Assembly: GCA_035654655.1 (NCBI GenBank)
Contig: DASRWI010000016.1
Coordinates: forward strand, 62,001 to 126,000
Source of the DNA: DASRWI01 sp035654655
Lineage (GTDB): Bacteria; Bacteroidota; Ignavibacteria; Ignavibacteriales; Ignavibacteriaceae
Length of the DNA stretch: 64,000 nucleotides
Reading direction: 5' to 3'
Within the stretch, counting starts at the first letter, position 1. Every line of letters starts with the position of its first letter. The notes under the pieces were generated by a model. It saw only the letters and a program-made list of their open reading frames with translations. It was not told the origin of the DNA and did not search any database. The position numbers and the translations under genes were made by a program. This document shows, one piece after another, positions 50,846 to 59,012 of the stretch.

Positions 50846-52501
50846 CTAAGTGAAATTTTTTATAGTAGCGAGCATTGTTTCAAACTCATATGGCTTAGTC
50901 AAAATAGAATTAACCCCTATTTTGTTCAAATCAACATCACCGGTGAAGGAAAGACTGCCAGTTGATAAAATTATCGGCATATTGAGTTCAAGCTCTTTAA
51001 TTTTAGAAACTGTTTCTATGCCATTCATACCCGGCATATTATAATCTATAATAACAAGATCAACTTTAATTTCTTCCCTAAGTACTTTTAATGCTTCATC
51101 TCCAGTTGAAACTTTAATTACAGCATAATCATTAGATTCAAGAAGTTCTGCAAGAAGATCACGAAGCATCAATTCATCATCGGCTAATAAAACAATTTTA
51201 TTAGCGACATATTCCTTATCTTTTTCAATTGATTCTAAAGTAGGGATGTAAACATTGAAAATAGTTCCACCATTTTCAGAACTGGTAACATCAATATAAC
51301 CTTTATGAGCTTTTACTATTCCATAAGAAACGTATAAACCTAAACCACTTCCAGTTTCTTTTTCTTTAGTAGAAAAATATGGGTCAAATATTTTCTGAAG
51401 ATTCTCTTCCTTAATCCCTTCGCCTGAATCTTCGACAGAAAATTTAACATAGTTGCCAACATTCAATAAAGGATTTTCAAAAACAAGCTTATTATCAATT
51501 TGAATATTTTCAGCTTTTATTTTTATGTTACCTTTATTTTCAATTGCCTCTTTTGCATTAACACAAAGATTAAGGAGCACCTGGTAAATTTCTGTTTCAT
51601 TCCCAAGTATATCGCTTAAGCCGGGTTCAATGCAAAACTCAACATCAATTTTTTTGGGAAAAGTCTGAATGATAATCTTAGATAATTCATTCATCAAAGC
51701 ATTAGGTCTTATTTTTTCCTGCCGCTTTGGAGTAGGTTTACCAAATGACAACAAACCTTTTGTCAGATCTTTTGCTCTAATAGAACAATTTTCAATGTTA
51801 TCTAAAAATCTTAAAATATCTTCTCTTTGTTCAACTCTTTTCTTAAGTAAATTAAGACTTCCGAAAATACTTGAAAGAAGATTATTAAAATCGTGTGCAA
51901 TTCCGCTTGAAAGCTTGCCAATTGTTTCAAGTTTTTGTGCCTGCAGCAATCTTGATTCCAATGCTGCATTAAGTTCTTTTGTTTTTATACTTTTAATTGA
52001 AAAGGAAAGAATTGATGCAAGCTGTTCAAGATTATTAATTTCATTAGGACAGTAACCACCGGAAGCTTTACCGGTAATGATGAGAGCTATTAATTCATTT
52101 TCAAAAAAACCGGGAGTTACAACAACTGAACTACTTTTACTTCCAATAACTAAATTGTAACCAATACCCGTTTCATCTTTTAAAGAAACTAAAGGTTTTT
52201 GATTTGTGGTCAGCCATTTTGAAATGAAGTTATAACTAAATTGTATCTCTTGTTTTAATTCATCAACATTATTAAGAAAAGATTTTTTATTATTAACAAA
52301 AAAATTGGAATGTTTTTTTTCATCAGGAAAATACAAAATCCCCCAAGTGCTTTTGCTAAGGTTAACACACTTTGATAAAATTTCTTCGCTGGTTGAATTT
52401 ACAGAATTATCTTTAACTAAATGAGTAAAGATATCCTGAACTTCTTTTTGAAGATAAAAATTATCCAAATCCTGAATTTGGTATTCAACCTTTTTTTTCA
52501 T
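50846..52501 (-). CDS. Hybrid histidine kinase (GAF-like, HisKA, HATPase, receiver)
   Basis: A 551-residue cytosolic sensor. Residues about 20-175 look like a GAF-type sensor (SKCVNLSKSTWGILYFP, SSSVVVTPGFFENELIALIITGKASGG in outline). HisKA follows with the His at residue 203 in SSGIAHDFNNLLSSI, then the HATPase (NLCVNAKEAI, GSGLGLYVSYGIVKAHKG) and a C-terminal receiver with a normal acceptor (DLVIIDYNMPGMNG) and KPY lysine site. No membrane helix, so it senses a cytosolic signal. The gene starts 3 nt after the sigma-54 response regulator stop, so kinase and regulator form one operon and probably one pathway. Confidence 0.92.
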   Translation of the reverse strand: MKKKVEYQIQDLDNFYLQKEVQDIFTHLVKDNSVNSTSEEILSKCVNLSKSTWGILYFPDEKKHSNFFVNNKKSFLNNVDELKQEIQFSYNFISKWLTTNQKPLVSLKDETGIGYNLVIGSKSSSVVVTPGFFENELIALIITGKASGGYCPNEINNLEQLASILSFSIKSIKTKELNAALESRLLQAQKLETIGKLSSGIAHDFNNLLSSIFGSLNLLKKRVEQREDILRFLDNIENCSIRAKDLTKGLLSFGKPTPKRQEKIRPNALMNELSKIIIQTFPKKIDVEFCIEPGLSDILGNETEIYQVLLNLCVNAKEAIENKGNIKIKAENIQIDNKLVFENPLLNVGNYVKFSVEDSGEGIKEENLQKIFDPYFSTKEKETGSGLGLYVSYGIVKAHKGYIDVTSSENGGTIFNVYIPTLESIEKDKEYVANKIVLLADDELMLRDLLAELLESNDYAVIKVSTGDEALKVLREEIKVDLVIIDYNMPGMNGIETVSKIKELELNMPIILSTGSLSFTGDVDLNKIGVNSILTKPYEFETMLATIKNFT

Positions 52502-52504
52502 TTT

Positions 52505-53872
52505 CTAATACTGCTTTATCTCGTACTTCTTTATTTTAGTGTAAAGAGTCTTCAAGCTAATTCCTAACTGGAGTGCAGTTTGATTTCTATCCCATTTATA
52601 GTAATTCAATGTTTTGGCAATATGCATTTTTTCAACCTCTTCCATACTTAAAATGCCTTCGCCTCCTTCCATCTCATCAAATTGAATGGTCTTATAACTT
52701 TTTGTATAAGAAATTGGAAGGTTCAAATCTTCAACACCTATTTCTTCATCTTCAGCAAAAATTATAGCTCTTTCAATAATATGTTCAAGTTCCCTGATGT
52801 TACCGGGGAAGTCATATTTTAATAAAGCTATTTCAGACTGCTTTGATAATTTTTTTGGTGACCTGATAGGTGATTTTGTTTCAAGAAAATATTTAGATAA
52901 AACTAAAATATCATCTTTTCTTTCTCTCAATGGAGGGATGGTTAATGTGATTACATTAAGACGGAATAATAAATCTCTTCTAAATTTTTTATTGTCAGAT
53001 TCTTCAAGAAGGTTTCTATTTGTAGCACCAATAACTCTAACGTTAGAAGTTAAATTAGTAACGCCGCCAATTCTTCTGTATTCGCCGTTCTCAAGAAATC
53101 TTAAAAGTTTTGGTTGTAATGATAAACTTAGTTCACCAATTTCATCCAGAAATAAGGTGCCACCGTGTGCTACTTCTACTAAACCTTGTTTAGCTGTTTT
53201 AGCATCAGTAAAAGCTCCTTTTTCGTGGCCAAACAATTCGCTTTCAATTAGTTGGTCAGGTAAAGATGCACAGTTAATAACAACAAAAGGTTTATCTGAT
53301 CTTGCGGAATGTTTGTGAATAAATTCAGCAAACAATTCTTTTCCTGTTCCTGTGTCACCTTCAATCAAGATGTTGGAATCAGATAATGCTGATTTACTTG
53401 CAAGATTAATTATTTTATTTAATTCCTGGCTCTCACCAACTATTTTACTTGAAGCTTTTTTATTTACCTGATTAGCTAAAATTGTATTTTTAACTAACAA
53501 ATCTCTATGTTCAAGTGCTCTGTTTATTGAAACAACAAGTTCATCAAAGTTGTAGGGTTTGGTAATAAAATCATAAGCACCAAGTTTGATGCATTCAATT
53601 GCTTTTCTTAATTCAGACTGAGCAGTTAATATTATTATTTGTAATGTAGCATTGAAATCGTGAGCAAACTTAAGAACTTCTTCTCCTGAAACTTCCCTCA
53701 TATTAAGGTCTAAAAGAAGAACATCATAATTTTTTCTTTTAATGGCATCAATTGCATAGTTACCATCGTATACTATATCTGCATTAAATCCTTCTTCGAG
53801 CAATTGCTCCTTCAGAAGGTAACACAGCGTTTCATCATCATCACAAACAAGAATTTTTGAATTTTTGGACAT
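52505..53872 (-). CDS. Sigma-54-dependent response regulator (NtrC family)
   Basis: A 455-residue transcriptional activator. Receiver residues 1-125 (ILVCDDDETLCYLL, VLLLDLNMREVSG as acceptor, FITKPYNF); AAA+ ATPase about 140-375 with Walker A GDTGTGKELFAEFI, the sigma-54 contact loop as ELFGHEKGAFTDA, GGTLFLDEIGELS for Walker B, and the arginine-finger region LLFRLNVITLTIPPLRERKDDI; then the Fis-type HTH (TALQLGISLKTLYTKIKKY). It opens RNA polymerase bound to sigma-54 at target promoters. It is upstream of, and co-transcribed with, the hybrid kinase gene. Target promoters were not assigned. Confidence 0.95.
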   Translation of the reverse strand: MSKNSKILVCDDDETLCYLLKEQLLEEGFNADIVYDGNYAIDAIKRKNYDVLLLDLNMREVSGEEVLKFAHDFNATLQIIILTAQSELRKAIECIKLGAYDFITKPYNFDELVVSINRALEHRDLLVKNTILANQVNKKASSKIVGESQELNKIINLASKSALSDSNILIEGDTGTGKELFAEFIHKHSARSDKPFVVINCASLPDQLIESELFGHEKGAFTDAKTAKQGLVEVAHGGTLFLDEIGELSLSLQPKLLRFLENGEYRRIGGVTNLTSNVRVIGATNRNLLEESDNKKFRRDLLFRLNVITLTIPPLRERKDDILVLSKYFLETKSPIRSPKKLSKQSEIALLKYDFPGNIRELEHIIERAIIFAEDEEIGVEDLNLPISYTKSYKTIQFDEMEGGEGILSMEEVEKMHIAKTLNYYKWDRNQTALQLGISLKTLYTKIKKYEIKQY

Positions 53873-53905
53873 AGCGAATTTTTTTAATCTACTTTATTTA
53901 AATTA

Positions 53906-53937
53906 TTTGGAATAAACTTACTGATTTCCTATATTTG
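53906..53937 (+). promoter_or_regulatory. Bacteroidetes-type promoter of tRNA-Lys
   Basis: A TATATTTG box (TAnnTTTG pattern, 53930-53937) with a TTTG (53906-53909) 20 nt upstream, the arrangement known for the primary sigma factor of Bacteroidetes. Transcription would start about 53944, 11 nt before the tRNA 5' end. The motif fits a known consensus; the use of it here is inference. Confidence 0.6.
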
Positions 53938-53954
53938 GGACTCATTTTTTTTGA

Positions 53955-54026
53955 GGGCGCGTAGCTCAGGGGTAGAGCATCTGCCTTTTAAGCAGAGGGT
54001 CGGTGGTTCGAAACCACCCGCGCTCA
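53955..54026 (+). tRNA. tRNA-Lys (anticodon TTT)
   Basis: A complete cloverleaf of 72 nt. Acceptor GGGCGCG pairs with CGCGCTC (one G-T pair) and is followed by discriminator A; CCA is not encoded. D arm GCTC/GAGC; anticodon stem TCTGC/GCAGA with loop CTTTTAA, anticodon TTT for lysine; variable GGGTC; T arm GGTGG/CCACC with loop TTCGAAA. A strong terminator follows. The flanks are transcribed apart from the response regulator gene, which runs the other way. Confidence 0.96.
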
Positions 54027-54032
54027 CTTTAG

Positions 54033-54066
54033 ACCTTGTGGATTTCAATTCACAAGGTTTTTTTTT
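54033..54066 (+). terminator. Terminator after tRNA-Lys
   Basis: Stem ACCTTGTG/CACAAGGT (54033-54040 and 54051-54058) followed by eight or more T residues. The further stretch 54067-54244 before the next gene is AT-rich and I see nothing else in it. Confidence 0.9.
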
Positions 54067-54244
54067 GCCTCAATCATCATTTCAATGAGTGTTTCTTTAG
54101 TATAAACTAAAATATCTGTATTATTATAATACAATATTCTATCCTATTCATCAAGTAAATTTTGTAAAATTTACATCTTTCTTTTTTACATTTCTTCTTG
54201 ATGGCTTATTTTATTAATTTTATATCGAACAAGATTTTAGAGCT

Positions 54245-54571
54245 ATGGGAATAATCGTTTTCTGGACTATCATAAGAACAATAATTGTAGTTTTCTTTTT
54301 ATGGTTACTAAAGGACTACATTGACTACAGATTTTGGTGGATTTTAAGCTTTACCACTATCTATGTCGTTATTGTCCATCCGATTTCAATACATTATCGG
54401 TTATTTATTGAAAATAATAAGCGGGTACTTGAAAATAGTTTATGTACTTCCTGTAAATATTTTGATAAATCAGCGGTAATTTGCCTTAAATGGGACCAGC
54501 ACCCTACTGATGATTATCTCCCATGCGAAGGCTTGGATTGGGAGCCTAACTCTTCTGAAGTAACAGAATGA
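54245..54571 (+). CDS. Small membrane protein with C-terminal cysteine cluster
   Basis: A 108-residue protein of unknown family. Two hydrophobic helices at about 3-21 and 29-48 put it in the inner membrane. The C-terminal 50 residues contain four cysteines in the pattern C-x2-C-x9-C-x13-C (SLCTSCKYFDKSAVICLKWD, then LPCEGLDWEP), suitable for one zinc or iron-sulfur site. The Cys region and the Trp/Glu-Pro tail look like a conserved unit, not a random tail. It stands alone after the tRNA terminator and 100 nt before a T9SS gene. The role is unknown. Confidence 0.7.
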   Translation: MGIIVFWTIIRTIIVVFFLWLLKDYIDYRFWWILSFTTIYVVIVHPISIHYRLFIENNKRVLENSLCTSCKYFDKSAVICLKWDQHPTDDYLPCEGLDWEPNSSEVTE

Positions 54572-54671
54572 TTCTACTCACCATTTTTTCATATGCAGGA
54601 TGTAACCTTTCTTATGATGAAAAATCAAAGTTATAATTGCTAAAACTTTTTAATTATAATTTGAGATTTTT

Positions 54672-55481
54672 ATGAAAGCTTTGATTCTAAAAAGTAAATT
54701 CAGTTTCATCATAATTGTAATAGTTTGTATCTCCACCGTAATATATGCGCATTCAACTGGAATTACAGGCAGGACCTTAAAAAATGGTACAGGTTGTAAT
54801 TGCCACGCTGAAAATCCATCGACAAATGTCACTGTTGTAATATCAGGACCATCTCAGGTTCAGGTAAATTCTACAAACTTATACACTCTAACAATTACTG
54901 GTGGTCCCTTGGCTGGTGGTGGAACAAACATTGCAGCATCGACTGGTGCTTTATCTATAGTAAGCAATGACTTGCAACTTATTGGAGATGAACTAACACA
55001 TACTTTACCTAAAGCCGCATCTAATGGCTCAGTAATTTTCCAGTTTAATTATACTGCTCCAGCAGTAGAAGGTGCAATAACATTATATGCAAATGGAAAC
55101 AGTGTTAATCTGAACGGTAATAATACTGGTGATGAATGGAATTTTGCTCCCAACTTTACTCTTAATGTTGTAAATACTACTGATGTGAAGAATGAAGGAG
55201 TTGTAAATAGCTTTTCACTTGAACAAAATTACCCCAATCCATTTAATCCATCTACAAATATAAGTTTTACTATTCCTCAAACAGGTAATGTAAAGTTAAA
55301 TATCTATGATGCATTAGGTAATCTAGTAGAAACTTTATTTGACGGATATTTGAATGAAGGTAGTCATCAGGTAACTTTTAATTCAAATGGATTAACAAGC
55401 GGTGTATATTATTATTCTATTATATATAGTTCAGATTCAAAAACTTTTACCGATACTAAGAAAATGATTTTACTTAAATAA
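54672..55481 (+). CDS. T9SS-exported choice-of-anchor V-like domain protein
   Basis: A 269-residue exported protein with a hydrophobic signal (SFIIIVIVCISTVIYA). The next part, STGITGRTLKNGTGCNCHAE, with a C-x-C-H motif (Cys42, Cys44, His45), then two Ig-like strand sets (TVVISGPSQVQVNSTNLYTL, GDEWNFAPNFTLNVV) resembles the choice-of-anchor V / Reelin-like domain, whose members often have CxxCH instead. The C-terminal sorting domain is standard (NYPNPFNPSTNISFTIP ... KKMILLK). A covalently bound heme is possible by analogy with CxxCH members but the motif is one residue short. It overlaps the convergent kinase gene by 8 nt. Confidence 0.8.
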   Translation: MKALILKSKFSFIIIVIVCISTVIYAHSTGITGRTLKNGTGCNCHAENPSTNVTVVISGPSQVQVNSTNLYTLTITGGPLAGGGTNIAASTGALSIVSNDLQLIGDELTHTLPKAASNGSVIFQFNYTAPAVEGAITLYANGNSVNLNGNNTGDEWNFAPNFTLNVVNTTDVKNEGVVNSFSLEQNYPNPFNPSTNISFTIPQTGNVKLNIYDALGNLVETLFDGYLNEGSHQVTFNSNGLTSGVYYYSIIYSSDSKTFTDTKKMILLK

Positions 55482-58400
55482 TTTTCTTTAAAGATTTTTC
55501 AACAGCCTGTTTGAATGTTCTTAAGTTTACCGGCTTTGAAAAGGCATATTCTACGCCAAGATTATTATAATCGGTAATTAATGTATTATCCAAATTGCTG
55601 CTTAAGATGATAGTATTTGGAAGGTCTTTAATATTTTTTTCCTGGAGGGCTTTTAATAAATCATATCCCATCATATCGGGTAAGATATTTTCACTTATTA
55701 TCAATGCTGGAGTGGATTTAGTAATTTTTTCTATTGCTTCCTCACCTGAAGAACAAAGCTCGATATTATAATCTGAGGTTATATTTTTTATAATTTTCGA
55801 ATAAAGAATTTTATCAGTATTATTTCCATCAATAAGCAAAATATTTGGTGATGATATTGGTAAGGTAAAATTAAATTTAGAACCTTTTCCTAATTCACTC
55901 TCTACCCAAATACGACCACCATGTTTCTCGATAATTTCCCTTACTAATGATAAACCTAATCCGCTTCCTCTTTCACCCTCAGTACCGATAGAAGTATATT
56001 TAGTTTCAACTCTGAATAAACTATTAATGTTTTCATCACTAATACCAACACCATTATCTTCTACAGAAAGTTGAACAAATCTATTTTCGATAGAAGGAAC
56101 TATTTTAACAACTATTTTACCTTCCTTTGGTGTGAACTTTATAGCATTGGAGATTAAATTATTAAATACCTGCTGCATCAGACTTAAATCTGCAAAAACT
56201 ATTATATTATCAGGTACTTCAGAATGAAGCTTTATTTTCTTCTGCAATGATGCACCTGATAATGCATTAACCGAATCTTCTATGACTTCATTTATTAATA
56301 ATTTTTCAGGTTCAAATTTAATTCTGCCGGTTTGAAGTCTGGTCCAATCAAGTAATGAATTAACTAAATTCAACATTGACTTTGAAGATTCCTGAATGAA
56401 CCTGGCATATTGAATTTTCTCATCATTATCTAAAGTCTCATCATTAATTAATAAGTCAGTAAATCCGAGAATAGAAGTAAAGGGTGTTCTTAAATCGTGG
56501 GAGATAATTGAAATAAATTTATCTTTTGTTTCATTAAGCTTAAGAAGATTAGTAGTAGTATTCTTTAATTCTTCTTCCGCTTTTTTTCTTAATGTTATAT
56601 CACTTACCAAACCATAAATTTTAACTATTTCTCCGTGGTTATTTCTTACAAGATTAGATTTATTTCTAATCCATTTAACATTTCCGTGTTTATTGATAAT
56701 ACGGAATTCAATTTCTTCAGAGGCATGAATTCTTCCATTAAAAATAATTCTCATCCTCTTCTTAACCATCGGAAAATCTTCAGGGTGAATTATCTTCAAG
56801 AATAATTTTAAATCGTTTAAGAATTCATTTTGGTTATATCCTGTTATTAACTCAACTGAAGAAGTATAAAACAAGGGAACAAATTTTTTATTAACTTTTT
56901 CTAATGTGTATAGAAAATCATCTATATTTTCTGTTAAGCTCCTGTATTTTTCTTCAGATTCTCTTAAAGCCTGCTGGTCTCGTTTTCTTTCAGTTATATC
57001 AGATAAAATAATGGCAGAATAAACACTATCATTTGTTTCAAACCATGCGAAGGATGCAGATGAATAAAACTTATTACCATCTCCCTTAATACCAACAAAC
57101 TCGGTTGACTTAGGAATTGCCTCTTTGTTTCTGCTGGAATTTAATAAACCTGATATTCTATCTTTATCATTCTCATAAATAAATTCTTCAAATTTATGTC
57201 CAATTATGTCTTCTTCAGATACATAATCTAAAATTCTTAAAAGTGCCTTGTTACAAGTAATTATTCTTCCATTATGTTCAACAGCTATTCCTTCATTAGA
57301 CTCTTCAAACAACGATCTGAAAATTAATAAATCCTTTTCTGTTGATTTCTTTTCAGTTATGTTAACAAGGAAAAGATTATAATGAGAAATGGTATTGCTG
57401 CCAAAGTATATAGGAGAAAACTTCGAAAGGAAATAAAATACTGAACCTGTTTTGGATTCAAGTGGAAGGTCGGGTTCAAGCTTTCCTTCTAAAAATTTTC
57501 CTAATTCATATCCATTTTTTTCTAAAAAGTTTTTATGAATAAATATTTCAATATTCTTGTATAATACTTCATCTTCGTGGAAGCCTAAAGTTTCCAGAAA
57601 TGCTGGATTGACATATATAATAGTCCCATCAGGACGAATATTGCATATTAATTCATTAGCATGAGTGACTATGGTTCTAAATCTCTCTTCAGATTTTCTA
57701 AGTTCTGTTTCCTCTTTTTTCTTATATGTTATATCTGAAAAGAAAAGAAAATAAACATAATCATTCCCGGCAAGGAATTGGTAAAACTTACATTCCAGAA
57801 ATAATTTTTGAAGTCCTTTAAAAAATGGAATTGTATACGTTGTTTTTTTCTTTACAATTAATTCTTCCTTGATATCATTAAAAAATGATTGGTCAAGATT
57901 TTCAATTATTGTAAAAATATTTTTAGAAAATACCTGATTTTTTGTATAACCAAATAAATTTTCAGAAGATGGATTCCAGAAAATAATTTTGCCTTCACTG
58001 TTGATTCCCACTATAGAATCCTGAAGGTGATATAAAATTGAAAAATATTTTTTTAAATCTTTATTCTCATCTTCAAGGTTTTTTATTTTTTTAAAATAAT
58101 CAGAGATATTGTTGAAGAGAATAAAAATATTTTCAACTTTAAAGTTGTTATTTATAACAGGAATAATTTTATATTCAAAAAATTCTTCCTGCTCATTAGA
58201 ATTAAAAATTAATTCCCCTTTAATAACTTCCCTGTTATTTTTGGACTTATCAAAATCTTCTAAAAACTTTTCTTGATTTATTTTTAATGCATCACATACA
58301 CTTTTATCTATAAATTGAGTTACATCAAGATTAAACTTTTTAATATTTTTTCCTGACACATATTTAATAATTCCTAAAGTATCAGTAACAAAAATTCCAT

Positions 58401-58860
58401 CATTGGCAGTATTTAAAACATTATCAACATACTGAGATTTCAAAAAAGTATTTTTATGAACATCAGATAGAACTCTAAGGTCTTCAATTACTAAAATTCC
58501 CCCTTCAAAATTTCCATTTTCAACTAACGGCGAACCTTTTAAAATTACAGAAAGAGCAACATTATTTTCATTCAGATAAAAAATTTCTTTTTCAACTGTG
58601 CAACCGGTTTGAAGCTCAAATAGTTCATTTTTTAAATTTGAACCAAGAAGTCCTATAGTGGAAATGTCTGTTCCAATAAAATCATTAAGGTTTATATGGT
58701 AAAAGGAAGTAATATTAAAGAAGTTATCATTGACAAAATTTACTTTATAATCTTTGCCAAAGATAATTATTCCTAAAGGAGCATTCTCAAGAAATTTGGA
58801 ATACAACTCTGAATTTTTTTCTATTATATGATTTTGTTGCAATAAGTCCATAATTTGCAC
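55474..58860 (-). CDS. Six-PAS hybrid histidine kinase with altered receiver
   Basis: A 1128-residue cytosolic sensor. About six PAS domains can be counted from 18 to 760 (for example FLENAPLGIIIFGKDYKVNF, FVTHANELICNIRPDGTIIY-like VTHANELICNIRPDGT, FEESNEGIAVEHNGRI), with PAC-type ends (ITEKKSTEKDLLIF, DITERKRDQQALRE, DITLRKKAEEEL). HisKA has SIISHDLRTPFTSILG, HATPase has NLISNAIKFTPKEG and GSGLGLSLVREIIEKHGG. The C-terminal receiver (LLIDGNNTDK ... SENILPDMMGYD ... SKPVN) has Glu at 55690-55692 where the acceptor Asp should be and Gly in the acidic pair, so it probably cannot be phosphorylated normally. GTG at 58860 or ATG at 58851 may start it. Confidence 0.9.
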   Translation of the reverse strand: MQIMDLLQQNHIIEKNSELYSKFLENAPLGIIIFGKDYKVNFVNDNFFNITSFYHINLNDFIGTDISTIGLLGSNLKNELFELQTGCTVEKEIFYLNENNVALSVILKGSPLVENGNFEGGILVIEDLRVLSDVHKNTFLKSQYVDNVLNTANDGIFVTDTLGIIKYVSGKNIKKFNLDVTQFIDKSVCDALKINQEKFLEDFDKSKNNREVIKGELIFNSNEQEEFFEYKIIPVINNNFKVENIFILFNNISDYFKKIKNLEDENKDLKKYFSILYHLQDSIVGINSEGKIIFWNPSSENLFGYTKNQVFSKNIFTIIENLDQSFFNDIKEELIVKKKTTYTIPFFKGLQKLFLECKFYQFLAGNDYVYFLFFSDITYKKKEETELRKSEERFRTIVTHANELICNIRPDGTIIYVNPAFLETLGFHEDEVLYKNIEIFIHKNFLEKNGYELGKFLEGKLEPDLPLESKTGSVFYFLSKFSPIYFGSNTISHYNLFLVNITEKKSTEKDLLIFRSLFEESNEGIAVEHNGRIITCNKALLRILDYVSEEDIIGHKFEEFIYENDKDRISGLLNSSRNKEAIPKSTEFVGIKGDGNKFYSSASFAWFETNDSVYSAIILSDITERKRDQQALRESEEKYRSLTENIDDFLYTLEKVNKKFVPLFYTSSVELITGYNQNEFLNDLKLFLKIIHPEDFPMVKKRMRIIFNGRIHASEEIEFRIINKHGNVKWIRNKSNLVRNNHGEIVKIYGLVSDITLRKKAEEELKNTTTNLLKLNETKDKFISIISHDLRTPFTSILGFTDLLINDETLDNDEKIQYARFIQESSKSMLNLVNSLLDWTRLQTGRIKFEPEKLLINEVIEDSVNALSGASLQKKIKLHSEVPDNIIVFADLSLMQQVFNNLISNAIKFTPKEGKIVVKIVPSIENRFVQLSVEDNGVGISDENINSLFRVETKYTSIGTEGERGSGLGLSLVREIIEKHGGRIWVESELGKGSKFNFTLPISSPNILLIDGNNTDKILYSKIIKNITSDYNIELCSSGEEAIEKITKSTPALIISENILPDMMGYDLLKALQEKNIKDLPNTIILSSNLDNTLITDYNNLGVEYAFSKPVNLRTFKQAVEKSLKKII

Positions 58861-58960
58861 AAAAGGTACATCAATTATAATGCTAATTCAATAATGACTC
58901 AAATAAGCAAAATAATCGATTCTCCCCAAGGACACTTGTATCATTCTGATACTGTTTTTT

Positions 58961-58994
58961 ATAAAAAATGCTGCCCCTGAAACAGGGACAGCAT
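58961..58994 (-). terminator. Terminator of the VCBS-repeat T9SS gene
   Basis: Stem ATGCTGCCCCTG (58968-58979) with CAGGGACAGCAT (58983-58994), one mismatch, followed on the minus strand by T residues. It lies 18 nt past the stop of the gene at 59013-61025. Confidence 0.8.
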
Positions 58995-59012
58995 CCTGAA
59001 ATTTTTAATTTA

